Positions 34,413-43,286 of a stretch of 64,000 nt of DNA are shown here, piece by piece. The stretch is from Lachnospiraceae bacterium (lineage in GTDB: Bacteria; Bacillota; Clostridia; Lachnospirales; Lachnospiraceae). The notes below the pieces were generated by a model. The model saw nothing but the letters and a program-made list of their open reading frames with translations, searched no databases and had not been told where the DNA came from. The stretch spans positions 68,767-132,766 of the forward strand of contig SVEE01000002.1 in NCBI GenBank assembly GCA_015057525.1, given 5' to 3'. The position numbers and the translations under genes were made by a program. Position 1 is the stretch's first letter, and every line of letters begins with the position of its first letter.

Positions 34413-36182
34413 ATGAATATTTCTGATTCAAATTATAATGTTAATAATTCTTATACTGGAAATATTGCAGTTTCTGCCGGAAAAGGTCAGGAAACTGTAA
34501 ATACAAGCAGTCTTTCAGGTAACGCTCAGATTTCGCAGGTTGCTGAGGGTCAGATTTTTCATGGTCAAATTCAAAACATAACTGGTGATCAGGTTAATAT
34601 TCTTCTTGCCAATAACAAGACATTAATTGCACATATGACAGAGTCCTTAACTATGAACATAGGAGATTCTCTTAATTTTTTAGTAAAAGAAAATAATGGG
34701 ACTAATGTGGTGATTAAGCCTTTTAATCAAGAAGCTAACATGATGAAGGATAACGCTATTTTTAAAGCATTGGAATTAAACGGTTTATCTCCATCAGAAA
34801 AAAATTACCAGATTGCGGAGGCATTGATGAATAAAAATATGCCCCTCGATAAGGCATCAATGCAGAAGGTTATGCAACAGGCATATAAGTTTCCAGATGC
34901 ATCTATAGATACTCTTGTTTCTATGAACAAATTAAATATTCCAGTTACTGAAAGTACAATTACCCAATTTAACGAATATATGACTAATAATCATCAGATG
35001 GTCAATAATTTGAATTCTCTAGTCAACGATATTGCAACTATGACAAATGAGATAATAAATAATATACCTACAGGTGAAGGTACGTCAGCAGCTAGTGGCT
35101 TAAATGATTTGATTAATTTTAATTCAACCTTATTGGGAAGCATATCTGATAATGTTGATGTTTCGGTGATGGATTTTAAAACACTTATTTCAGAATCTAT
35201 TTCCCAAAATAATACATGGGATGCCAATATAAATCAAAACGTAAATACCGCTAATTTAGCAAGCGGTGCACCTTCTATGTCAGGTGAAGTACTCACTGAT
35301 ATATCTAATAGTACTATTTTGTCAAACAACATTACAGAATTGTCAAATAACTTTTCTATAAACGAAGCTAATGTTTCGGATGTGTTTAAACAACTTTCTG
35401 ATTTAGGATTTAATGAAAACACACTCAATACTGTAATCAAGGAATCAGAAAGTCCTATGCAACTTATGAACAATATAAATAAGCTTCTTAGCGATGCAAA
35501 AGAGGTGGGTATGGAATTGCCACCAGAGCAAATCAAAGATTTACTTAAGTCGGATAGTTACATGAACTTGTTCACAGAAGTTGTAAAGAAAAAGATGACT
35601 CTTGATCCGAACAATATGAAGGATCCACATGAGCTTGATGATTTATACAAAAGCTTGTATGATAAGGCAGGCAAGTTGCTGGAGAATTTCTCGGGAAGTG
35701 GAAGTTCGGGACAAAATTTGGCTGATAGTGCAAAGTCTATGCAGGATAAAATTGAATTCATACAGAATCTCAACGAAATGTATGCCTATGCACAGATTCC
35801 TGTAAGTATATCTGGAAAGGATATGAATTCTGAACTTTTTGTTTATATGAACAAAAGAAGTATTAAAGAATCAAAAGAGGAAGTTAGTGCATTGCTCCAT
35901 CTTGATATGGATCATTTAGGTCCTACAGATGTACATGTAAGTCTTCGTGGTACTACAGTCCATACAAAATTTTATGTTGAGGACGAAGAGAGCGCACGTA
36001 TTATAGACGAACATATGAATATGTTGGAAAAAGCAGTAAATGATAATGGATTTTCTCTTACCAACGAAGTAATAACAAGAGAACCTACATTAAACGTAGG
36101 AAATAATATGGTTGTAAAAGAGATGCTTGGCGATGATTTGGAGCAAAGTGTAAAAAGATATACCTTTGATATTAGAATGTAG
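34413..36182 (+). CDS. FliK-like protein (YlqG type)
   Basis: This is a 589-residue protein with an Asn/Ser/Met-rich, low-complexity, mostly helical body and no signal peptide or membrane segment. The last 110 residues (LLHLDMDHLGPTDVHVSLRG, then FYVEDEESARIIDEHMNMLEKAVNDNGFSL) resemble the C-terminal domain of the flagellar hook-length protein FliK. Its place after rnhB and before a FlhB-like gene matches ylqG-ylqH of Bacillus. FliK normally senses hook length and signals to FlhB. Whether this copy does so for the flagellum or serves another purpose is not known. No other flagellar structural gene is nearby. Confidence 0.75.
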   Translation: MNISDSNYNVNNSYTGNIAVSAGKGQETVNTSSLSGNAQISQVAEGQIFHGQIQNITGDQVNILLANNKTLIAHMTESLTMNIGDSLNFLVKENNGTNVVIKPFNQEANMMKDNAIFKALELNGLSPSEKNYQIAEALMNKNMPLDKASMQKVMQQAYKFPDASIDTLVSMNKLNIPVTESTITQFNEYMTNNHQMVNNLNSLVNDIATMTNEIINNIPTGEGTSAASGLNDLINFNSTLLGSISDNVDVSVMDFKTLISESISQNNTWDANINQNVNTANLASGAPSMSGEVLTDISNSTILSNNITELSNNFSINEANVSDVFKQLSDLGFNENTLNTVIKESESPMQLMNNINKLLSDAKEVGMELPPEQIKDLLKSDSYMNLFTEVVKKKMTLDPNNMKDPHELDDLYKSLYDKAGKLLENFSGSGSSGQNLADSAKSMQDKIEFIQNLNEMYAYAQIPVSISGKDMNSELFVYMNKRSIKESKEEVSALLHLDMDHLGPTDVHVSLRGTTVHTKFYVEDEESARIIDEHMNMLEKAVNDNGFSLTNEVITREPTLNVGNNMVVKEMLGDDLEQSVKRYTFDIRM

Positions 36183-36190
36183 GTGATAAT

Positions 36191-36505
36191 GTGGCTTATA
36201 ATAATTTTAATATAGATAAGAAGGGCAAGGCTCCAGATAAGAAAAAGGCCGTAGCGTTGATGTATGATCCTAGTAATCAGGCTCCTCAGGTTGTTGCAGC
36301 AGGTCAGGGAGCAATTGCAGAACGAATTATTGATACTGCAAAGGAAAGTGATGTTCCTTTATACAAAGATACTGATCTTACTAATACATTGCTTAAGCTT
36401 GATATAGGTGATTGTATTCCACCAGAGTTGTATGGAGTTGTAGCAGAGATACTTGTATATGTAGACAAGATGGACAAAATCAGGTCTAAGATTGATAGGA
36501 TGTAA
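36191..36505 (+). CDS. FlhB C-terminal-domain homologue (YlqH/FlhX type)
   Basis: This 104-residue protein matches only the cytoplasmic domain of the flagellar export-gate protein FlhB: VALMYDPSNQAPQVVAAGQGAIAERIIDTAKESDVPLYKD, then GDCIPPELYGVVAEIL. FlhB is cleaved at NPTH just before this region; here the protein begins close to that point and lacks the membrane part, so it resembles a pre-cleaved FlhB-C fragment. The start is GTG behind AGGTGAT, which overlaps the stop of the FliK-like gene, so translation is coupled. Pairing with FliK-like is meaningful because FliK acts on FlhB-C. Confidence 0.88.
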   Translation: MAYNNFNIDKKGKAPDKKKAVALMYDPSNQAPQVVAAGQGAIAERIIDTAKESDVPLYKDTDLTNTLLKLDIGDCIPPELYGVVAEILVYVDKMDKIRSKIDRM

Positions 36506-36506
36506 T

Positions 36507-36875
36507 ATGGATAATAAAAGACTGACAGGTGGAGAAAAAGAGCAAATTGCTGTAGATTATCTTCGCCAAAAGGGATATTTTATAATAGAGACTAATTTTA
36601 GAATACGTCAGGCTGAGATTGATATTGTTGCTAGAGATAATGCTACAATTGTGTTTGTTGAGGTAAAATACCGTTCTACAGATAAGTCGGGTCATCCGTT
36701 GGAGGCGGTTGATTTTAGAAAACAACAAAGAATTTCAAGAGCGGCTCTTTCTTATATAAGCAAAAATAAAATAAGTCTTGATAATACGTCAATTAGGTTT
36801 GATGTAATAGGAATTTTAGGTAAAAAAATTACGCATGTTGAAAATGCATTTTGTTTTAGGGGTGATTTTTTATAA
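36507..36875 (+). CDS. YraN/UPF0102 family putative endonuclease-like protein
   Basis: The ORF-track TTG start overlaps the previous gene; the ATG at 36507 follows AGGATG and gives 122 residues. The family core is clear: GEKEQIAVDYLRQKGYFI, then RQAEIDIVARDNATIVFVEVKYRS with the Asp and Glu-x-Lys of a PD-(D/E)XK nuclease-like fold. Biological function is not established for the family. It commonly follows rnhB in many bacteria, as it does here three genes on. It overlaps the next gene by one base. Confidence 0.93.
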   Translation: MDNKRLTGGEKEQIAVDYLRQKGYFIIETNFRIRQAEIDIVARDNATIVFVEVKYRSTDKSGHPLEAVDFRKQQRISRAALSYISKNKISLDNTSIRFDVIGILGKKITHVENAFCFRGDFL

Positions 36876-37822
36876 TGGAAACATTTAAGTTAAAGCTTAA
36901 TCCAGACAAACTACTTGCCAATCAAGAAATCGGATACAATTATATTAACGGATATTCCTTCAAGAATAGAAGCACTAAAATATCGTATGCTTCTGTTAAA
37001 GATGATGCAGGGAAAACAATTAAGGTTCCAGTCATAAAATATAAAATATTTGATGAATATGATGATATTATTCACGGTTTTTCAACAAGAAAAGGTGGCG
37101 TTAGCCGTGCTCATTTGTCATCACTTAATTTAAGCTTTACCAGAGGTGACAGGACAGAGAATGTTATGGAAAATCATAGAAGATTTGGTGAAGCATGTGG
37201 ATATGATTATACCAGATTAGTATTTTCAGATCAGGTCCATTCTACTAATATTTATGAGGTTACCCAAAAAGATATTGGAAAAGGAATTATTAATGAAAGT
37301 GATATTAAGGGAATAGATGGACTTGTTACAAATGTTCCTGGTATTCCTCTTATAACATTTTATGCAGACTGTGTCCCTTTATATTTCTATGACCCAATTA
37401 AAAAAGTAGTTGGTTTAGCTCATTCAGGATGGAAGGGTACAGTGGAAAAAATTGGAACTAAAATGATTAATAAGATGGTGGATAATTATGGTTCTAATCC
37501 ATCAGATATCATTTGTGCTATTGGGCCGTCCATTTGCCAGGATTGTTACGAAATAAGCAAGGATGTTGCGGATAGATTTAAGGATATGTTTAAACCTGAA
37601 AATAATAAGCAAATGATGATAGATAAGGGTGGTGACAAGTATCAGTTAGATTTGCATAAGGCATGTAAATTTAACTTTATGGAAGCAGGTGTTCTTGAAG
37701 AACATATTGCAATGCCAGACCTTTGTACATGTTGTAACGATGATTTACTTTTTTCCCATAGAAAGACACGGGGTATGAGAGGGAATTTGGCCGCTGTAAT
37801 CATGCTCAAAGATAATGCATAG
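36875..37822 (+). CDS. pgeF: Laccase-domain protein, PgeF/YfiH family
   Basis: Family members act as purine nucleoside-processing enzymes, and in Escherichia coli PgeF edits peptidoglycan precursors; many are still labelled polyphenol oxidase. Motifs: HGFSTRKGGVS, DQVHSTNIYEV, GIDGLVTNVPGIPLITFYADCVPL, GLAHSGWKGT, GPSICQDCYEI, then CTCCNDDLLFSHRKT with the metal-binding Cys and His. A 60-residue N-terminal stretch before the domain is longer than usual. It starts within the stop of the YraN gene. Confidence 0.88.
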   Translation: METFKLKLNPDKLLANQEIGYNYINGYSFKNRSTKISYASVKDDAGKTIKVPVIKYKIFDEYDDIIHGFSTRKGGVSRAHLSSLNLSFTRGDRTENVMENHRRFGEACGYDYTRLVFSDQVHSTNIYEVTQKDIGKGIINESDIKGIDGLVTNVPGIPLITFYADCVPLYFYDPIKKVVGLAHSGWKGTVEKIGTKMINKMVDNYGSNPSDIICAIGPSICQDCYEISKDVADRFKDMFKPENNKQMMIDKGGDKYQLDLHKACKFNFMEAGVLEEHIAMPDLCTCCNDDLLFSHRKTRGMRGNLAAVIMLKDNA

Positions 37823-37837
37823 ATAGGATGACTTAAT

Positions 37838-39169
37838 ATGAAAAAACATTTAATACAAGGAATTGAAGAAGGAAGTATTGCTGAAGAACTTGAAATTGAA
37901 TCGGGAGATATGCTTGTATCCATCAACGGAAAAGAAATTGAGGATATTTTTGATTACCATTATCTTCTTGAAGATGAATATTTGGAAGTTTTAATTGAGA
38001 AGGCTGATGGAGAAGAATGGTTACTTGAGGTAGAAAAGGACCCAGATGAAGATTTGGGCCTTTGTTTTGGTGAATCACTCATGGATAAGTACAGAAGCTG
38101 TCACAATAAATGTGTATTCTGTTTCATTGATCAAAATCCTCCAGGGATGAGGGGAACCATATATTTTAAGGATGATGATACAAGGTTATCATTTTTGCAG
38201 GGTAATTATGTATCTCTTACAAATTTACAAAAAAAGGACATAGAAAGAATTATTGAATATAAGCTTGCTCCAATTAATATATCTGTCCATACAACTAATC
38301 CTGAACTTAGATGTAAAATGCTCAACAATAGATTTGCAGGACGAGTTTTAGAGTATATGGATATGCTTTATGAAGCAGGTATACCTATGAATGCTCAAAT
38401 AGTACTATGTAAAGGATTAAATGATAAGCAGGAACTGAGACGCACTATTTCAGATTTGATGAAATATGCTCCTTTGATTGAAAGTCTTTCTATAGTTCCT
38501 GTTGGTTTGTCAAAGTATAGAGAGGGTCTTTATCCCTTAGAACCATTCAACAAAGAGGATGCAATTGAGCTTATAGATATTGTTGAAGAATATCAGGATA
38601 TTGCTATGGAAAAATACGGCTATCATTTTGTCCATGCAAGTGATGAATGGTATATTAATGCAGGAAAAGAAATTCCTGATGAAGACAATTATGATGGATA
38701 TGTTCAGCTTGAAAATGGTGTTGGTATGGTGAGATTACTTCTTGATGGAGTTGATGAGGCTATTACCCAGTATTTAGATGAAAATGGCGGAAAAACCTTC
38801 CAAAATGAATTTAAAGTTTCCACAATAACAGGCGTATTAGCACAGGATGTTATGCGTCAAGTTGCATCTAAAATAAAAGTGGGGGCACCATTAGTTGATT
38901 TAAATGTTTATCCAATTATAAATAACTTCTTTGGAGAAAAAATAACAGTTACCGGACTTCTTACAGGAAGGGATATTGTGGAACAGCTTAGCGGCAAGGA
39001 ACTGGGTGATGCATTACTTTTGCCTTGTAATGTTTTAAAAGCTGATGAGGATATTTTTCTTGATGACATGACTCTTGCAGAACTTCAAAATGCTTTACAA
39101 GTTCCGGTGATTATTGTACAATCAAACGGTGTAGATATATTTAATTCGATAATTGAAATGGAGAAATAA
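37838..39169 (+). CDS. DUF512-family protein with PDZ-like and radical-SAM-like parts
   Basis: This 443-residue protein starts with a PDZ-like segment ([26 protein letters not shown]) and then carries a [18 protein letters not shown] motif whose Cys-x3-Cys-x2-Cys is the pattern of radical-SAM iron-sulfur clusters. It continues through [16 protein letters not shown] and a C-terminal DUF512 region ([30 protein letters not shown]). Clostridia commonly have this gene directly before der, as here, with two bases between stop and start. A biochemical role is not known to me. Confidence 0.85.
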   Translation: MKKHLIQGIEEGSIAEELEIESGDMLVSINGKEIEDIFDYHYLLEDEYLEVLIEKADGEEWLLEVEKDPDEDLGLCFGESLMDKYRSCHNKCVFCFIDQNPPGMRGTIYFKDDDTRLSFLQGNYVSLTNLQKKDIERIIEYKLAPINISVHTTNPELRCKMLNNRFAGRVLEYMDMLYEAGIPMNAQIVLCKGLNDKQELRRTISDLMKYAPLIESLSIVPVGLSKYREGLYPLEPFNKEDAIELIDIVEEYQDIAMEKYGYHFVHASDEWYINAGKEIPDEDNYDGYVQLENGVGMVRLLLDGVDEAITQYLDENGGKTFQNEFKVSTITGVLAQDVMRQVASKIKVGAPLVDLNVYPIINNFFGEKITVTGLLTGRDIVEQLSGKELGDALLLPCNVLKADEDIFLDDMTLAELQNALQVPVIIVQSNGVDIFNSIIEMEK

Positions 39170-39171
39170 TA

Positions 39172-40494
39172 ATGAGTAGACCGGTTGTAGCTATAGTAGG
39201 AAGACCTAATGTAGGCAAATCTACTCTGTTTAACACCTTGGCAGGAGATAAAATTTCTATTGTACAGGATACTCCTGGTGTTACTAGGGATAGAATATAT
39301 GCTGATGTAACTTGGCTTAATTATAATTTTACGATTGTTGATACTGGTGGTATAGAGCCAGAGAGTAGTGATATAATTTTAAAGAGCATGAGAGAACAGG
39401 CGGAGATAGCAATATCTACGGCTGATGTTATTATGTTTATAACTGACGTACGTCAAGGACTTGTGGATGCTGATGGTAAAGTAGCAGACATGCTAAGACG
39501 TTCAGGCAAGCCTATTGTATTGGTTGTTAACAAGGTTGACAGCTTTGAAAAGTTTATGCCAGATGTATATGAATTTTATAATCTTGGCTTAGGAGACCCA
39601 CAGCCTGTGTCTGCGGCTTCTCAGCTTGGTCTTGGAGATATGCTTGACGAGGTAGTTAAGCATTTCGATGATTCTGCAACTGAGGAAGAAGAGGATACTA
39701 GACCTAGAATTGCAATAATAGGTAAGCCAAATGTAGGTAAGTCATCAATAATCAACAAGCTTTTAGGCGAGTCCAGAGTTATTGTGTCTGACATTGCAGG
39801 AACAACAAGAGATGCAATTGATACAACAATAACAAGAAATGGAACAGAGTATGTTTTTATTGATACTGCTGGACTTAGAAGAAAAAATAAAATCAAAGAG
39901 GAAATAGAAAGATACAGTATCATTAGAACTGTGTCTGCTGTTGAAAGATGTAATGTTGCAGTATTAGTTATTGATGCAACAGAAGGTATAACAGACCAGG
40001 ACGCTAAGATTGCAGGTATAGCACATGAACGTGGAAAAGGTATGATTATTGCTGTTAACAAGTGGGATGCTATAGCCAAGGATGACAAGACTATATATAA
40101 GTTTACTAATGATATAAGGCAGAAGTTATCCTATATGCCTTATGCAGAGCTTCTTTTTGTATCGGCTGAAACAGGACAGAGATTACCTAAGCTTTTTGAG
40201 ACCATAGATGCGGTAATAGAGAATCATTCGTTGCGTGTTGCTACAGGTGTATTAAACGAGATTATGTCGGAGGCTGTTGCACTTAATCAGCCACCTTCTG
40301 ACAAGGGTAAGCGTCTTAGACTTTATTATATAACTCAGGTATCAGTTAAGCCACCTACCTTTGTTATATTTGTAAATGATAAAGAATTAATGCATTTCTC
40401 TTATACAAGATACATTGAGAATAAAATAAGAGAAGCCTTTGGCTTTATGGGAACACCACTTAAATTTATTATACGTGAGAGGAAAGAGAAATAA
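39172..40494 (+). CDS. der: Ribosome biogenesis GTPase Der (EngA)
   Basis: Der is an essential double GTPase of 50S assembly. The 440 residues have two G domains in tandem, with P-loops GRPNVGKST (8-16) and GKPNVGKSS (about 184-192), G3 boxes DTGG and DTAG, G4 boxes NKVD and NKWD, and a C-terminal KH-like domain. It overlaps plsY by one base. The der-plsY-gpsA order is conserved in Firmicutes and links ribosome assembly with phospholipid synthesis genes. Confidence 0.98.
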   Translation: MSRPVVAIVGRPNVGKSTLFNTLAGDKISIVQDTPGVTRDRIYADVTWLNYNFTIVDTGGIEPESSDIILKSMREQAEIAISTADVIMFITDVRQGLVDADGKVADMLRRSGKPIVLVVNKVDSFEKFMPDVYEFYNLGLGDPQPVSAASQLGLGDMLDEVVKHFDDSATEEEEDTRPRIAIIGKPNVGKSSIINKLLGESRVIVSDIAGTTRDAIDTTITRNGTEYVFIDTAGLRRKNKIKEEIERYSIIRTVSAVERCNVAVLVIDATEGITDQDAKIAGIAHERGKGMIIAVNKWDAIAKDDKTIYKFTNDIRQKLSYMPYAELLFVSAETGQRLPKLFETIDAVIENHSLRVATGVLNEIMSEAVALNQPPSDKGKRLRLYYITQVSVKPPTFVIFVNDKELMHFSYTRYIENKIREAFGFMGTPLKFIIRERKEK

Positions 40495-41162
40495 TGATAT
40501 TAGCTAGAATATTGTGTCTTCTTGGAGGCTATGGTTTTGGTCTCATTCAAACTTCATATATCTATGGAAGAATGAATGGTATAGATATAAGAGAGCATGG
40601 AAGTGGTAATGCAGGAACAACAAATGCACTTCGTGTTCTTGGTAAGAAAGCAGGAATTATAGTATTTTTTGGTGATTTATTTAAGGCGATTATCGCATGT
40701 GTTATTGCTAGATTAATAATAACTAATATATATCCAGATGAACTTTACTTGTTCCTTGCCTATACAGGACTTGGAGTTGTTTTGGGACATAATTTCCCAT
40801 TTTATCTTAAGTTTAGAGGTGGTAAGGGTATTGCTGCAACTGGCGGAGTTATTGTGGGCTTTTTAGATCCTATTATGATTCTTTCTGCAGCGGTTGTATT
40901 CTTTGGACTTTGTATAATAACAAGATATGTGTCGGTGAGTTCTATTGTTCTTGTTATTTCTTTTGCAGTTGAATATATCATATTTGCTTTGAATGGTAGA
41001 TTTGGTTTTAATATGGATGAATCTGTTTCTAAAAATGCAATGGTTGAAAGTATAATAATTATTGTATTTTTAACAGGTATGGCTATATTTAGACATAGAG
41101 CAAATATAAAGAGACTTATTAATCATGAGGAAAACAAATTAGGTAGCAAGAAATCCGCTTAA
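40494..41162 (+). CDS. plsY: Acyl-phosphate glycerol-3-phosphate acyltransferase
   Basis: PlsY is an integral membrane enzyme that puts the first acyl chain from acyl-phosphate onto glycerol 3-phosphate. Five or so hydrophobic segments are visible. Conserved loops are SYIYGRMNGIDIREHGSGNAGTTNALRVLGKKAG, GHNFPFYLKFRGGKGIA and a third near the C-terminus. The 222-residue length is normal. It takes substrate from the gpsA product just downstream. Confidence 0.96.
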   Translation: MILARILCLLGGYGFGLIQTSYIYGRMNGIDIREHGSGNAGTTNALRVLGKKAGIIVFFGDLFKAIIACVIARLIITNIYPDELYLFLAYTGLGVVLGHNFPFYLKFRGGKGIAATGGVIVGFLDPIMILSAAVVFFGLCIITRYVSVSSIVLVISFAVEYIIFALNGRFGFNMDESVSKNAMVESIIIIVFLTGMAIFRHRANIKRLINHEENKLGSKKSA

Positions 41163-41181
41163 TTTGTGATTGGAGGATATA

Positions 41182-42189
41182 ATGAAGATAGGTGTTTTGG
41201 GTGCAGGAAGCTGGGGTACAGCTCTTACAGTATTATTATCTGGAAATGGACATGAAGTTACAGTATGGTCAATAGATAAAGAAGAAATAGCAATGTTGAA
41301 AGAACACAGGGAGCATAAGACAAAACTTCCTGAGGTTAAGATATCAGAGGATGTTCTTTTTACATCAGATATTAACGAAGCAATAGAAGATGCAAAGATG
41401 ATAGTTATGGTTGTACCTTCTCCTTTTATAAGAAGTACTGCAAAGCTTGCTGCTCCTTATGTTAAAGAAGGACAGATAATTGTCAATGTATCAAAAGGTA
41501 TTGAAGAAAGTACACTTATGCTTTTGGATGAAATTATTAAAGAGGAGATTCCTTGCGCCAATGTGGCAGTTCTTTCTGGACCAAGTCATGCTGAGGAGGT
41601 TGGAAAGGGTATGCCTACAACTGTAGTTGCAGGTGCTTATGACAAGGAAACTGCTATGCTTATTCAGGACGTATTTATGTCAGACTTCTTCAGAGTTTAT
41701 ACAAGTCCTGATGTTGTTGGCATAGAACTTGGAGGAGCATTAAAGAATGTTATTGCCCTTGCAGCTGGAGTATCGGATGGTCTTGGCTGTGGTGATAACG
41801 CTAAGGCGGCTCTTATAACTAGAGGTATAGTTGAAATAACTAAGCTTGGTGTTGCTATGGGTGGAAATATGCTTACATTTGCAGGTTTGTCAGGAATTGG
41901 TGATTTGATAGTAACCTGTGCATCTGTACATAGTAGAAATAGAAAAGCAGGATACCTTATGGGTCAGGGTAAAACATACAAAGAAGCCATGGATGAAGTC
42001 AAGATGGTTGTAGAAGGGGTATATTCTGCTAAGGCTGCATTATTACTTAGCAAAAAATATGGTATAGAAATGCCTATTGTGGAGATGATTAACAAAGTTT
42101 TATTTGAAAATTTAAGCTCCAAAGAAGCCATGGTTGCATTACTTACTCGTATGAAAACTAATGAGTCAGCTGATTTATCATGGGAATAA
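41182..42189 (+). CDS. gpsA: Glycerol-3-phosphate dehydrogenase [NAD(P)+]
   Basis: GpsA reduces dihydroxyacetone phosphate to glycerol 3-phosphate for phospholipid synthesis by PlsY and PgsA. TTGGAGGA precedes the ATG at 41182; the ORF-track TTG is part of that ribosome binding site. The 335 residues carry the NAD-binding GAGSWGTAL, SKGIEEST, SGPSHAEEV, the catalytic Lys in GGALKNVIALAAG and GLSGIGDLIVTC. Confidence 0.97.
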   Translation: MKIGVLGAGSWGTALTVLLSGNGHEVTVWSIDKEEIAMLKEHREHKTKLPEVKISEDVLFTSDINEAIEDAKMIVMVVPSPFIRSTAKLAAPYVKEGQIIVNVSKGIEESTLMLLDEIIKEEIPCANVAVLSGPSHAEEVGKGMPTTVVAGAYDKETAMLIQDVFMSDFFRVYTSPDVVGIELGGALKNVIALAAGVSDGLGCGDNAKAALITRGIVEITKLGVAMGGNMLTFAGLSGIGDLIVTCASVHSRNRKAGYLMGQGKTYKEAMDEVKMVVEGVYSAKAALLLSKKYGIEMPIVEMINKVLFENLSSKEAMVALLTRMKTNESADLSWE

Positions 42190-42206
42190 AACACTGAGGT
42201 GAGAAA

Positions 42207-43220
42207 ATGAGTTTAAGAACAATTTCTCGAGAAGAAATTACTCTTTTGAAAAATAAAAGAAAAAAGAAAATAAATAAAATTATAGCATGTATTTTTTCTC
42301 TTATTCTATTGTGTGGAATAGGAGTTGGAACATATTTTTATATAGATCACTATGATAACAACATAAAAAAAGGCAAAGAAATCAACACTGGTACAAAGGT
42401 TTCCTTGGGTAATTCAGATAGTAATGTTATACCATATGAAACTTTAGATGAATATCCAGGAATAATAACAGATGGAACAGCTACAGATGCTACAGAAGAG
42501 CAAGTGGCTGAGACTACAGAAGAAGTTACAACAGAGTTTGTTGTGCCAGAGACTTCTTTACCACCTGTAGAAGAGATTGCTGGTAATGACTGGTACGATG
42601 AAGAGACTTATGTATTACATGAAGGACCAGTGGATTTATCATATTTCGATAATGCAGTTTTTATTGGTGATTCCAGAACTGAGGGGCTTATTTTATATGG
42701 TGGAATACCTAATCTTAATGGTTTTTGCTATAAAGGATTAAGTATTGATAAGCTAGATTCACTTTATCAGATATATGTTCCCGAACATGGAAGTGGTTAT
42801 TCTTGCTTTGAGGCAATTGAAATGACAAAGTATGATAATTATTATTGTATGTTTGGAGTTAATGAATTAGGCTGGGTTTATTTGGATGTATTTATCGAGT
42901 ATTTTAATGAACTCATCGAGCAGATAAGAGCTACTAATCCAGATGCAACAATATATGTTCAAAGTGTTTTACCTGTTTCTGAATATGAATCAGCAACAAG
43001 TAGCGTATATACTCAGGAGAGAGTAAAACAGCTTAATGATATGCTTATCGAAATGTGCCAGAACAGAAAGGATGTAATTTATCTTGATACGGCTGCCAGT
43101 GTAACTGGCGAAGATGGTTTTCTTCCTGAAGAAGCTGCAGCAGATGGAATTCATTGTAATGCTGACTATTGTAAGCGTATGCTTCAGTATATAAGATATC
43201 ATGTTTATGACAAAAAATAA
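42207..43220 (+). CDS. Membrane-anchored SGNH/GDSL hydrolase
   Basis: The 337-residue protein has a basic cytoplasmic N-terminus, one membrane segment near 26-48 and an outer domain. A Thr/Glu-rich stalk of about 60 residues leads to the SGNH fold: GDSR with nucleophile Ser156, the CMFGVNELG block with the oxyanion Asn, and DGIHCN with Asp313 and His316. Such proteins are often esterases that deacetylate cell-wall or surface glycans; the substrate here is unknown. It follows gpsA by 17 bases and precedes the spoIVA hairpin, so it is the last gene of the rnhB-gpsA run. Confidence 0.88.
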   Translation: MSLRTISREEITLLKNKRKKKINKIIACIFSLILLCGIGVGTYFYIDHYDNNIKKGKEINTGTKVSLGNSDSNVIPYETLDEYPGIITDGTATDATEEQVAETTEEVTTEFVVPETSLPPVEEIAGNDWYDEETYVLHEGPVDLSYFDNAVFIGDSRTEGLILYGGIPNLNGFCYKGLSIDKLDSLYQIYVPEHGSGYSCFEAIEMTKYDNYYCMFGVNELGWVYLDVFIEYFNELIEQIRATNPDATIYVQSVLPVSEYESATSSVYTQERVKQLNDMLIEMCQNRKDVIYLDTAASVTGEDGFLPEEAAADGIHCNADYCKRMLQYIRYHVYDKK

Positions 43221-43224
43221 TTGT

Positions 43225-43283
43225 AATACCTTCATTTATTATTACATATACATTTAATAGTGTAATAGATAAATGGAGGTATT
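43225..43283 (+). promoter_or_regulatory. 22-bp hairpin covering the spoIVA ribosome binding site
   Basis: AATACCTTCATTTAT (43225-43239) pairs with ATAAATGGAGGTATT (43269-43283) with one G-T pair; after a single bulged G, TATTACA (43240-43246) pairs with TGTAATA (43261-43267). The Shine-Dalgarno GGAGG at 43275-43279 is fully inside the stem and five T follow it. In read-through RNA this would hide the ribosome binding site and might also terminate. A transcript started near 43261 would contain only the right arm. Confidence 0.75.
43247..43254 (+). promoter_or_regulatory. Possible sigma-E type -10 of spoIVA in the hairpin loop
   Basis: TATACATT differs by one base from the sigma-E -10 consensus cATACAnT as I recall it. 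The predicted start is near 43261. I see no convincing -35 at the right distance. spoIVA belongs to the sigma-E regulon in Bacillus. Confidence 0.4.
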
Positions 43284-43286
43284 TTT

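Noticed and set aside
36191-36505. Truncated flhB pseudogene
   Set aside because: The frame is intact, it has a ribosome binding site and coupling to the FliK-like gene, and free FlhB-C homologues are a known conserved family.
39621-40088. Minus-strand ORF of 155 residues
   Set aside because: Shadow of der; composition follows the codon pattern of the opposite strand.
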